Assembly (NCBI GenBank): GCA_964573295.1
Contig: CAZNJE010000019.1
Coordinates: 10,758 to 74,757 of the forward strand
Source: CAYQJL01 sp964573295
GTDB lineage: Bacteria; Eisenbacteria; RBG-16-71-46; CAIMUX01; WJJG01
DNA length: 64,000 nt
Reading direction: 5' to 3'
Below are positions 18,094-25,461 of this stretch, piece after piece; position 1 is the first letter of the stretch, and each line of letters starts with the position of its first letter. The notes under the pieces were generated by a model. That model saw only the letters and a list, made by a program, of their open reading frames with translations. It was not told the origin of the DNA and did not search any database. A program made the position numbers and the translations under genes.

Positions 18094-18726
18094 ATGACAC
18101 GAGTCTTGTGCTGGGCCATCGCTGTGGCGGTGGTGGCATGGATGGGGAGCCCGGCCGAAGCGGTGCTCTCGATCAACGAGATCATGGCCGATCCGGCCAG
18201 CGACTGGGACGGCGACGGGGAGTACAACTTCAAGGGCGACGAGTGGGTCGAGATCTGCAACGACGGCGCCGATCCGCTCGACCTGGGACGTTTCGGCCTC
18301 TCCGACGACGCGGGTCTCTGGACGTTCGGATTCGAGACCGGGGACCTGCTGAATCCGGGGGAGACGCGGGTGATCTTCGGTAGCGAGTCGGTGGTGTGGC
18401 AGGATGCCCACGGGCATTCGCTTTACGGCTTCTCGATGTCCAATGATGGAGACACGGTCGTACTTTGGGAGTTTGCCGGCAGCGATACGCTTCTGGTCGA
18501 CAGCCACACGTTCAACACCTACGAGGCCGATGACGACCGCTCCACCGGACGCAATCCCGACGGCATCGGGGACTGGGAGATCTTCGATGCGCTCAATCCC
18601 TATAGCGGCTCGAACCCTCCGTTGGGGAACGGTCTGGCGCCGTCTCCGGGGTGGCCCAACACGGGTGATCCTCCCGTCAAGCTCGGCGGCGCCACCTGGG
18701 GAAACGTGAAGGCACTCTTCCGCTGA
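18094..18726 (+). CDS. Secreted lamin-tail protein ending in ATWGNVKALFR
   Basis: AAGGAGG lies 5 nt before the ATG at 18094. The 210-residue product has a short signal peptide (CWAIAVAVVAWMGSPAEA) and one lamin-tail domain starting LSINEIMADPASDWDGDGE and continuing DEWVEICNDG. It lacks the long FlgD-like domain; it ends instead with the short motif ATWGNVKALFR. Another secreted protein in the window (50084-50989) ends in ATWGEVKGLFE, which suggests a shared C-terminal signal. Function beyond export is unknown. Confidence 0.8.
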   Translation: MTRVLCWAIAVAVVAWMGSPAEAVLSINEIMADPASDWDGDGEYNFKGDEWVEICNDGADPLDLGRFGLSDDAGLWTFGFETGDLLNPGETRVIFGSESVVWQDAHGHSLYGFSMSNDGDTVVLWEFAGSDTLLVDSHTFNTYEADDDRSTGRNPDGIGDWEIFDALNPYSGSNPPLGNGLAPSPGWPNTGDPPVKLGGATWGNVKALFR

Positions 18727-18929
18727 TCGGCCCGTGACGGGCTTGTGACGGGACCGCGGCCGGCACGCGACCGGCACGCGACAAGCACGTGATGGGCAGG
18801 TGACAGGGAGGTGGCAGGCGGGTGATAGGCAGCGGACTCGGATGCCGCTGCCTATCCGCGTGCGATGTGGCGCGGAGCGCGGTGGGTCGGTATGATCCCC
18901 TCTTCCGAATGGTAGGGGGGATCAACTGC
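18727..18929. repeat. Degenerate short repeats between two secreted-protein genes
   Basis: The first half has decayed units around cgtgacgggc and ggcacgcgac. The rest is unique leader for the next gene. I see no gene. Confidence 0.45.
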
Positions 18930-19712
18930 ATGGGACGGACACAACGGCAACCGGGATGGCCTACCGATTGGGTTGGAGCGGCCATGGTGCATGCAGCGCC
19001 CGCGTGCGCGCTTGCCGTCTGGGTCGTGCTCACGGGTATCTCGGGTATCTCGGGTATCTCGACAGCCGTACCCGTCCACGCGGAGACGCTCAGCGATGCT
19101 GTGCCGGTGGATCCCACTCAGATGGTGCTTTGCAGGATCGGCAACGAGTGTCGCTTGACCACCCTCGAACGCTGTCTGGCCAAAGGCGGCATGGTGGATC
19201 CTCCCTGGGAGGAATGCGCGCCCATCCTGGAGGGCGTGCCGCCCTCAACCCCTGGACAGGGCACCGACTGCGACTTCCCGGCCGAAATCGCCATCCGCGG
19301 CCGAAACCGCCTTGTCTATCGCAACGGGGCCTACGAGCGCACGTTTGGTCCGGGAACCTACATGGCGGCCGACTTCGAAGATGGCCGGTTTCGCATCGCC
19401 GACAGCTTGGTCGTGGTCCCATCCCCCCGGCCCGAGGTTCTTGCCGGGGATCTTCGGCGTCTGGGGAGCTTCTTTGGCGTTCAGGAGGCGTTGCGGGCCG
19501 ACGTGCTGGGAGAGTCACCGATTACCGTGACTGACGCCGGTGAACCCTCAGAGCAGATGCGGACCCTGAAGCGGGAGGATGCCTGCGCTTGGCTGCAGAT
19601 CCTGCAACTCCTGCGCCGCTCGGTCACGCCCCTCGAGGTCCATCTTGCCGATGGTCATCTGACGCTGATGATGGTCCCGTTGGAGCGCAGCAAAACGGCG
19701 TCCGGAGAGTGA
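18930..19712 (+). CDS. Secreted protein of unknown function with Cys-rich module
   Basis: The 260-residue frame is open further upstream. The ATG at 18930 has a G-run (GGGGGG) 9 nt before it and leads into an export signal (ACALAVWVVLTG), so I use it. The signal core contains Gly-Ile-Ser repeats made by a 9-nt DNA array. The mature part starts with a small cysteine module (CRIGNECRLTTLERC) like the one in the middle of the beta-helix protein at 51222-53918. No known domain is recognisable in the rest. The stop codon lies inside a strong hairpin that also terminates the opposing tRNA gene. Confidence 0.6.
   Translation: MGRTQRQPGWPTDWVGAAMVHAAPACALAVWVVLTGISGISGISTAVPVHAETLSDAVPVDPTQMVLCRIGNECRLTTLERCLAKGGMVDPPWEECAPILEGVPPSTPGQGTDCDFPAEIAIRGRNRLVYRNGAYERTFGPGTYMAADFEDGRFRIADSLVVVPSPRPEVLAGDLRRLGSFFGVQEALRADVLGESPITVTDAGEPSEQMRTLKREDACAWLQILQLLRRSVTPLEVHLADGHLTLMMVPLERSKTASGE
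19035..19061. repeat. Tandem array, 9-nt unit x3, inside a signal peptide
   Basis: Three perfect ggtatctcg units encode Gly-Ile-Ser three times within the hydrophobic core of the export signal. Confidence 0.9.
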
Positions 19713-19724
19713 TCCCCGGACGCC
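19697..19724 (-). terminator. Rho-independent terminator of tRNA-Leu
   Basis: A 9-bp perfect stem, ggcgtccgg with ccggacgcc, encloses a 10-nt loop. Read on the minus strand it lies 5 nt after the tRNA and is followed by GTTTTG. It overlaps the end of the plus-strand gene, so it may serve both. Confidence 0.7.
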
Positions 19725-19729
19725 GATCT

Positions 19730-19813
19730 TGCGGAAGGGGGGACTCGAACCCCCACGGCCTTGCGACCACTAGACCCTGAACCTAGCGCGTCTACCAATT
19801 CCGCCACTTCCGC
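19730..19813 (-). tRNA. tRNA-Leu (CAG)
   Basis: The 84-nt gene has a class II layout. The acceptor stem is GCGGAAG with CTTCCGC. The D-arm is GCGGAATTGGTAGACGC. The anticodon stem CTAGG/TCTAG holds the loop TTCAGGG (anticodon CAG). A long variable arm and T-arm GGGGG/CCCCC around TTCGAGT follow. The discriminator base is A and CCA is not encoded. Confidence 0.97.
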
Positions 19814-19831
19814 AAAGCTGACAGACATACG

Positions 19832-19860
19832 ATCCTGCCAGACTGGTGTGAAATTGTCAA
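19832..19860 (-). promoter_or_regulatory. Possible promoter of tRNA-Leu
   Basis: On the minus strand a perfect TTGACA (19860-19855) is followed after 17 nt by CAGGAT (19837-19832), about 20 nt before the tRNA. The -10 match is poor, so this rests mainly on the -35 and the position. Confidence 0.45.
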
Positions 19861-19949
19861 TGCCTCCTGATGGCCCGACGCTCTAGAATGCGGCAGCCCT
19901 GCTGACGCGAACCGAGCCATGCGCCGATCCCCGGGTCCAGGCAAGAGGC

Positions 19950-20090
19950 TGCGGCGGCAGCGGCAGCGGCAGCGGCAGCGGCAGAGGCAGAGGCAGAGGC
20001 AGAGGCAGAGGCAGAGGCAGCGGCAGAGGCAGCGGCGGAGGCAGCGGCGGAGCCAGAGGCGGAGGTAGAGGCAGCGGCAGCGGCAGTGGC
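19950..20090. repeat. Tandem array, 6-nt unit, about 23 copies
   Basis: Runs of ggcagc and ggcaga (with some ggcgga) extend almost to smpB. The rest of the gap between the tRNA and smpB is unique sequence without a gene. Confidence 0.92.
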
Positions 20091-20180
20091 TTGAGCCTAC
20101 CGGCCGCGGACGGTACGATGGGGGCTTTCCGACAAGCCCCTGCGGATGCTTGCTGCCCCACGAGATTGGAGAGATGCGGA

Positions 20181-20666
20181 TTGGCCAAGAAGAAGACCCA
20201 GGAGGAAGAGGGCGTCAAGCTCGTCGTGCGCAATCGCAAGGCGCGGCACGACTACGAGATCTTCGACACCTTCGAAGCCGGCCTGGTGCTGATGGGGTCG
20301 GAGGTCAAGAGCCTGCGCGCGGGCAAAGTCACGATCACCGATGCCTATGCCTCTCCCCGCGGGGAGGAGATGTTCCTGCTCAATCTGAACATCGCCGCGT
20401 ACGACAAGGCAACGGTGGATCCGCACGAGCCTCAACGATCGCGCAAGCTGCTCCTGCACAAACGGCAGATCCGGCGGCTACTGGGACGGATTCAGGAGCG
20501 GGGGCTTACCTTGATCCCGCTTCGCATCTACTTCCGTGACGGCAAGGCGAAGGTGGAGCTCGGTCTGGCGCGGGGCAAGCGCAAGTACGACAAACGCGAG
20601 GCCCTTGCCAAACGCGATGCCCGGAGGGACATGGATCGGGCCCGGGCCGCCCGGGGTGGAGACTGA
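20181..20666 (+). CDS. smpB: SsrA-binding protein SmpB
   Basis: SmpB escorts tmRNA to stalled ribosomes in trans-translation. The product has 161 residues, the usual size, with NRKARHDYEIFDTFEAG, GSEVKSLRAGKV and a basic C-terminal tail (KRKYDKREALAKRD). The frame is open upstream, but the conserved protein begins AKKKTQ. I therefore use the TTG at 20181, with GGAGA about 8 nt before it; an upstream ATG is less likely because it would add translation of unconserved sequence. The stop overlaps the next start by one base (TGATG). No tmRNA gene is visible here. Confidence 0.92.
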   Translation: MAKKKTQEEEGVKLVVRNRKARHDYEIFDTFEAGLVLMGSEVKSLRAGKVTITDAYASPRGEEMFLLNLNIAAYDKATVDPHEPQRSRKLLLHKRQIRRLLGRIQERGLTLIPLRIYFRDGKAKVELGLARGKRKYDKREALAKRDARRDMDRARAARGGD

Positions 20667-22462
20667 TGGTGGACGTCGGATCGGATAGCCCAAGGATCGG
20701 CCTTCGTAGGTGGGCCAGGCGGCTCGACGGTCTGCCGAGCCCGCGCGCGCTACTGTTCTTGCGGTCCTTAGGACTGGTCTTGGTCACCTTCGTGTTTCTT
20801 CAGCCTCCCATCGCCGGCTTCCTTCCCGCGCTGGCCGATCCGCGCTGCCCACAGGAGTTGGGAGGGCCCCATCGCCTGGGTCCGGCGCCGGTGGGTCCGG
20901 TACTCGGGGTGGTGCACTGCGACGGACGTCCATCGCACTGGGACCCGCTGACCGTCTTCGGTAACCAGCTCTACTGGCGTGCCGAAGACGCGTGCCGCGC
21001 CTTCGATGCTGAACTGTGGTGGGACCCTGCGGATCTGCGCGGGGAGTGGCAGATCGATTCGGTGCGATGCAGCTTCATCGTCGGCGGCGAGGTCATCCAC
21101 TGCGACACGCTTGCCTGGCAGATGCGCGCGCCGGTGCTCTATGCAGAGAACCGTCTCTGGTTCCCACTGGATCTGGCGGAGGTAATGGCCGAGAAGGTGC
21201 TGCCCGGCCGTTACCAGTACGATTCCCTCGACCGGATTCTCCGCCAACGGCCGGTTCTCCCACCCGCGGACGTTCCGGTGATCGAGCAGCTCGGCCGCCG
21301 AACCTATCTGCGCTGGCGGCTCGAACGGGCGCCGGTGACGCGTCTTCTCGGCGACGGCGTGGCGAGCATCATTGTCGAGATCGACAGCGTCGGGTTCGAT
21401 CCCTTGACCCGTCCCGAGGTGCTGTCGCGGCGCGGGGCCTGCCTGCGTGAGATCCGCCCGTACGAGGGCGGGACGGCCTACTGCCTGACACTTTCGGACC
21501 AGATCCGGGCATGGCGGTTTCGGTGGCGGGCCGCTGCACGGGAGCTCGAGCTCACCCTATCGGAGAATGCAGGGGATCGCGCCTACCGCACCTACACGGC
21601 CTGGGAACCGCCTGGGCCCGTGGGATTCGGGGATGGAACATCCCCCGGCGTCGCCGTCGCCGGGGCCGGGGCCGGGGCCGGGGCCGGCGACGCCGGGAGG
21701 CCGGGAAGCGCGGGCGGACCGGTGATGGTCGTCTTTCCCGGTCGCGAGCAGATCGAGTCGGCGGAGGACCCGGGTTGCGAGGCGGCCTTGTGCGTGGTGC
21801 AGGCCTGCGGACATCGTCTGGCCGAGTTGTTGCGTAGCGCCGGCCGGGAGGTGCTCTTGTACGAAGAGAACGAGGAGACCAACTGGGCTGGAGCGGCGAA
21901 CCGGCAGTGCGCCTCCGTGTGCCTGATCCTGCGTGGGNNNNNNNNNNGGTTGATCGCGAAAGAGCTGACCAACTTTTTTCTCCTGCGTGGGTTGCAGGCG
22001 GGTAGCACGATTCCGCCCGGGGTGCGGATCGTCACCTATGACACCCGGCCCGGCCAGCTCCCGCACCGCTTGATTGGTAGGATCGGCGAGGAGGTGACCG
22101 GCGCGGCCCGCCCGGATCTGTCTCCGGCGCTTGCCGGCACCGACCAGATCAAGCTGGTGCCGTGGGCACTGGTTCCTGTGCGTCACGCCGCCCGCACCGA
22201 TGAATTGGCCAATGGACTGCTCGAGAGTCTTTCGCTCGGCCTGCCCGAGCAACTGGTGGTCCGTGAGCACTGGCCGCATTACAGCCTCGAGGGTTTGGAT
22301 ATGCCCGGCGCGGTCCTCTACCTGGGTAGTCTGCACACGCCGCCGACGGTGGCCGTCGGCGGCGATGCCCTCGCGTATCATATGGCCGAGGTTTTGGCGA
22401 GCGCGATTGAGGAGTACCAGGGATCGGTGAGCGATGCCAAGGAAAGGGAGTGGCCGCGATGA
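20666..22462 (+). CDS. Amidase_3-like exported protein, probably inactive; contains assembly gap
   Basis: The frame is about 598 residues including 4 unknown from a 10-N gap, and both sides of the gap stay in frame. After a membrane segment (LVLVTFVFLQPPIAGFLP) comes a copper-amine-oxidase-N-like domain (residues 75-180) and an AMIN-like beta region (190-310). A Gly-Ala repeat linker follows (6-nt array, 21658-21690), and then an Amidase_3-like fold. The amidase metal motif DPGHGG is replaced by VFPGREQ and no catalytic Glu/His set is evident. In related genomes an amidase occupies this place before GerMN, murI and rph. I infer it keeps the fold as a wall-binding protein. Confidence 0.68.
   Translation: MVDVGSDSPRIGLRRWARRLDGLPSPRALLFLRSLGLVLVTFVFLQPPIAGFLPALADPRCPQELGGPHRLGPAPVGPVLGVVHCDGRPSHWDPLTVFGNQLYWRAEDACRAFDAELWWDPADLRGEWQIDSVRCSFIVGGEVIHCDTLAWQMRAPVLYAENRLWFPLDLAEVMAEKVLPGRYQYDSLDRILRQRPVLPPADVPVIEQLGRRTYLRWRLERAPVTRLLGDGVASIIVEIDSVGFDPLTRPEVLSRRGACLREIRPYEGGTAYCLTLSDQIRAWRFRWRAAARELELTLSENAGDRAYRTYTAWEPPGPVGFGDGTSPGVAVAGAGAGAGAGDAGRPGSAGGPVMVVFPGREQIESAEDPGCEAALCVVQACGHRLAELLRSAGREVLLYEENEETNWAGAANRQCASVCLILRGXXXXLIAKELTNFFLLRGLQAGSTIPPGVRIVTYDTRPGQLPHRLIGRIGEEVTGAARPDLSPALAGTDQIKLVPWALVPVRHAARTDELANGLLESLSLGLPEQLVVREHWPHYSLEGLDMPGAVLYLGSLHTPPTVAVGGDALAYHMAEVLASAIEEYQGSVSDAKEREWPR
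21938..21947. other. 10-N assembly gap inside a gene
   Basis: Ten Ns interrupt the amidase-like gene. The flanks share cctgcgtggg on both sides, so the gap may hide a short duplication. Its real length is unknown. Confidence 0.95.
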
Positions 22463-23211
22463 GCTCCTCTCAGCACGGGGCACCGGAGCCCGGGTCGCCA
22501 CAGCGCCGAGCCGCGCAGCACGGGGCACCGGAGCCCGGGTCGCCACAGCGCCGAGCCGCGCAGCACGGGGCACCGGAGCCCGGGTCGCCGCAGCGCCGAG
22601 CCGCGCAGCGCAGGCCCCGGCGAAGCAAGCCGGCCAAGCGGTCGCGGCCATGGTGGATCCTGTGGGCGGCGGTACCCGTGCTGATCGTGCTGGGGTTCTG
22701 GTGGCTACGCTCGGGCGTGCCCGAGCAGTATTCCCCCGCACCGAGCACGACCGATCCGCTGGCGACCGAGCCACTCTTGACCTGTCACCTCTATCTCCCC
22801 GATGCGAAGGGAGATCTGGTTCGAGACACCTTCTACGTCCGGGCTCCGCATGATGCCGAATCGGCGGCCCGGATCGTGATCGATCAACTCGCGAAGCGCG
22901 GTGCCTCGGCGCCGGTTGTCGCCTGGCCGGCGCACACGACCCTGCTCGACCTGTTCGTTACGCCGGAGGGCATCGCCTACGTCAACTTCGCCGGCAGCCT
23001 GCGGCACCGGCTACCTGCCGGCGACCAGGCTGAGTGGCTCGTTGTAGCATCGCTCACACGCAGCCTCTGCGAGACCTTCTCTGTCATCCGCGGGGTGCGC
23101 CTGATGGTCGACGGGGAGACCGCCGGCCCCTTGCGTCGGGTGCTCGCGCTCGACCGCACCTACTGGCCGGCGTACTTCGCGCCGTCCGATCAAGAAGGGA
23201 TCACCGACTAG
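22459..23211 (+). CDS. GerMN domain membrane protein with repeat N-terminus
   Basis: The ATG overlaps the previous stop (ATGA) and has GGGAG 8 nt upstream. The 250-residue product begins with three perfect 15-residue repeats (QHGAPEPGSPQRRAA) encoded by a 45-nt array, then a basic stretch and a membrane anchor (PWWILWAAVPVLIVLGFWW). The outer part is a GerMN domain (residues about 95-240), with FYVRAPHDAES, AYVNFAGSLRHRLPAGD and VRLMVDGE. GerMN domains bind peptidoglycan-associated partners, and this gene is regularly linked to amidase and murI. The repeats would lie in the cytoplasm. Confidence 0.85.
   Translation: MSSSQHGAPEPGSPQRRAAQHGAPEPGSPQRRAAQHGAPEPGSPQRRAAQRRPRRSKPAKRSRPWWILWAAVPVLIVLGFWWLRSGVPEQYSPAPSTTDPLATEPLLTCHLYLPDAKGDLVRDTFYVRAPHDAESAARIVIDQLAKRGASAPVVAWPAHTTLLDLFVTPEGIAYVNFAGSLRHRLPAGDQAEWLVVASLTRSLCETFSVIRGVRLMVDGETAGPLRRVLALDRTYWPAYFAPSDQEGITD
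22471..22605. repeat. Tandem array, 45-nt unit x3, in frame
   Basis: Three units start at 22471, 22516 and 22561 and differ by one or two bases. They encode a 15-residue repeat at the cytoplasmic N-terminus of the GerMN protein. Confidence 0.95.
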
Positions 23212-23244
23212 GGGATCATCGCCTAGCGAATCACGGGCTACGGG

Positions 23245-23324
23245 GATCAGAAGCTACGGGGATCAGAAGCTACGGGGATCAGAAGCTATGGGGATCAGAA
23301 GCTACGGGGATCAGAAGCTATGGG
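23245..23324. repeat. Tandem array, 16-nt unit x5
   Basis: Five units of gatcagaagctacggg (two with tatg) run exactly from 23245 to 23324 between the GerMN gene and murI. The length is not a multiple of 3, consistent with a non-coding place. Confidence 0.95.
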
Positions 23325-23357
23325 ATCACGGGTTGTGAAATCGCGGATTGAAAGATC

Positions 23358-24200
23358 ATGACGATCGAGGCTCACCCAGAGCGCGACTGGCCCATCGGCG
23401 TCTTTGATTCCGGACTGGGAGGGCTTACCGTCGTACGCGCGATCCGGCAGCAGTTGCCGGGCGAGGACATCCTCTACTTCGGCGATACCGCCCGTGTGCC
23501 GTACGGTACGAAGTCCCCTGAGACGGTGACCCGCTTCGCCCGCGAGTGCTTCACCTTCCTGGTGCGGCGCGGCATCAAGCTGTTGGTGGTGGCGTGCAAT
23601 ACGGCCAGCGCGATCGCGTTGCCGCAGCTGACGGCCAGTCTGCGCGTCCGCACGGTGGGCGTGATTCTCCCGGGGGTCGAGGCCGCGCTGCGCGTTACGC
23701 GCCGGCGACGGATAGGCGTCGTGGGCACGGAGGCGACGATCGGTAGCGGCGCCTACCACCAGGCCCTCACCGAGCGTGACGCCTCGCTCGAAGTGACGAG
23801 TCGCGCCTGCCCGTTCTTCGTGCCCCTGGCCGAGGAGGGCTGGGTTCTGGGCGAGGTGCCCGAATTGGTTGCGCGTCACTACCTCGAGCCGTTGGTTGAG
23901 GCAGGGATCGACACGCTCATCCTGGGCTGCACCCATTACCCGATGCTAAAGACAGTACTGGGCCAGGTAGCCGGGCCCGAGATCACGCTGGTCGATTCCG
24001 CCGAAGAAACCGCCCTCGAGACGCGCCGCATGCTGAGTCAACTCGATATGAAGGCGACCCGGGATGCGGGAGGTGGCTGCGAGGTATTCGTCTCAGACGC
24101 CGCCCGCCGCTTTGCTGAGGTCGGCAGCGCGTTTCTGGGGGAGGAACTGCGGCGGATCACCACGGTGGACCAGGGCGATTTGCCTTGGTACGAGCGTTGA
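23358..24200 (+). CDS. murI: Glutamate racemase
   Basis: MurI makes D-glutamate for peptidoglycan. The 280-residue product has IGVFDSGLGGLTVVRAI, YFGDTARVPYGTKS, the first catalytic Cys in VVACNTASA and the second in LGCTHYPML. All key residues are present and the length is typical. Ribosome binding before the ATG is weak (GAAAG). Its TGA stop lies inside the first unit of the 11-nt array that links it to rph. Confidence 0.95.
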   Translation: MTIEAHPERDWPIGVFDSGLGGLTVVRAIRQQLPGEDILYFGDTARVPYGTKSPETVTRFARECFTFLVRRGIKLLVVACNTASAIALPQLTASLRVRTVGVILPGVEAALRVTRRRRIGVVGTEATIGSGAYHQALTERDASLEVTSRACPFFVPLAEEGWVLGEVPELVARHYLEPLVEAGIDTLILGCTHYPMLKTVLGQVAGPEITLVDSAEETALETRRMLSQLDMKATRDAGGGCEVFVSDAARRFAEVGSAFLGEELRRITTVDQGDLPWYER

Positions 24201-24306
24201 TCGTAGGTTGATCGTAAGTTGATTGTAAGTTGATCGTAGGTTGATCGTAGGTTGATCGTAGGTTGATCGTAAGTTGATCGTAAACCGATCGTAGGTTGAT
24301 CGTAGG
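24197..24306. repeat. Tandem array, 11-nt unit x10, spans the murI-rph gap
   Basis: Ten ttgatcgtagg-type units occupy the whole murI-rph spacer. The murI stop is in the first unit, and the last unit runs straight into AGGA, forming the ribosome-binding site of rph. Each unit carries a GATC (one GATT). Confidence 0.95.
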
Positions 24307-24314
24307 AGGAATGG

Positions 24315-25088
24315 ATGCCAGAGAGCCGCGTGAACCCGGATGGTCCGCGACACGATGGTCGGCGGCCGGAACAGATCCGCGCGGTCGAGATCGAGAGCCC
24401 TTTTCTGCGCCATGCCGAGGGATCGGCGTCGATCCGCATGGGCCACACCTGGGTCGTCTGTGCGGCGACCGTGGACGATCGCCAGCCGGGGTGGCTCAAA
24501 GGCACCTCGCGTGGGTGGGTGACCGCCGAGTACAGCATGCTACCGCGTGCGGTGGGGGTTCGCCGGGGACGCGTGATGAGTTCGCGCAGCCTGGAGATCC
24601 AGCGACTGATCGGCCGCTCCCTTCGCACGATCGTGGACCTGCGTTTGTTGCCCCGGCACACGATCACCCTTGACTGCGATGTGATCGAGGCTGATGGAGG
24701 CACACGCGTGGCGGCCGTGACGGGGGCCTTCGTCGCGCTGTGCCAGGCCTGCCGATGGATGGCGAAGGAGGGCCGGATCCTGAAGTCCCCTGTCAAGGAC
24801 CAGGTGGCCGGGCTCGGCATCGGCATCGTTGGTGGAGAGGTCTTCTGCGACCTCGACTACGAGGAAGACTCGGTGGCCGAGACCGATGCCAACCTCCTGA
24901 TGACCGCTGCGGGGAAGGTCGTGGGCCTGCATGCGGCCGCCGAGCAGGAGCCGTTCGAGACAGCGATGCTGCACCGCATGATCGAGATCGCCCGGCCGGG
25001 CTTCGATGAGCTGTTCGCGGCGCAGCGCGTGGCGCTGGGCTTGCCGGCAGAAGAGCAGTTTTGTGCCGAAGCCTTGCTCGCACAGTAG
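24315..25088 (+). CDS. rph: Ribonuclease PH
   Basis: RNase PH trims tRNA 3' ends by phosphorolysis. The 257-residue protein has VRRGRVMSSRSLEIQRLIG, LDCDVIEADGGTR and AAVTGAFVAL, all typical of the family. The C-terminal core has GLHAAAEQEPF where most members have a VQGTAEG-like sequence, a mild deviation. The start has TAGGAGGA directly upstream. It belongs to the murI cluster. Confidence 0.95.
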   Translation: MPESRVNPDGPRHDGRRPEQIRAVEIESPFLRHAEGSASIRMGHTWVVCAATVDDRQPGWLKGTSRGWVTAEYSMLPRAVGVRRGRVMSSRSLEIQRLIGRSLRTIVDLRLLPRHTITLDCDVIEADGGTRVAAVTGAFVALCQACRWMAKEGRILKSPVKDQVAGLGIGIVGGEVFCDLDYEEDSVAETDANLLMTAAGKVVGLHAAAEQEPFETAMLHRMIEIARPGFDELFAAQRVALGLPAEEQFCAEALLAQ

Positions 25089-25099
25089 TCGTGCTGCAC

Positions 25100-25250
25100 A
25101 GGCGATCCAGGCGATCCAGGCGATCCAGGCCTATCCATTCCGCGCCATCCGACGCAATCGGCCCGTACGCCCGATCTTAGCCCCGGTCATGTCTGGGGCA
25201 TTCCGGCCGCGGATAGGATTCCGGCCGCGGATAGGATTCCGGCCGCGGAT
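25100..25250. repeat. Two small arrays: 9-nt x3 and 18-nt x2.8
   Basis: The first array is aggcgatcc at 25100-25126. The second is attccggccgcggatagg at 25200-25250. They lie close together after rph but have unrelated units. Confidence 0.88.
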
Positions 25251-25461
25251 GGCGTCGCCGGATCCCACACTTGACGTTTCCTCGTCGGGCGCGCAAGCTA
25301 ATGGTTGAGCTTGCCCGCCAAGCGATCGCCTGGAAGCGCGACCCGGCGAGCTTGATGATTCCCGCGATCGTGAGCCCGCAAGAGAATGCTGACGAGCGAG
25401 CATCAATCCCGTGAGCCCTGTCAGCCGTCCTCGTGTGACCCTGCCACCGAAGGAGGCGAGC
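25251..25461. other. Intergenic sequence with a hairpin after rph
   Basis: A 7-bp stem (GCAAGCT 25293-25299 with AGCTTGC 25308-25314), extended by GGGC/GCCC across a bulge, may end the rph transcript, although no T-run follows. Nothing else is recognisable on either strand. Confidence 0.4.

Noticed and set aside
24197..24306. Tandem arrays considered as CRISPR arrays
   Set aside because: Units are contiguous without spacers, mostly 9-24 nt, and have no cas genes nearby. They are simple direct repeats.
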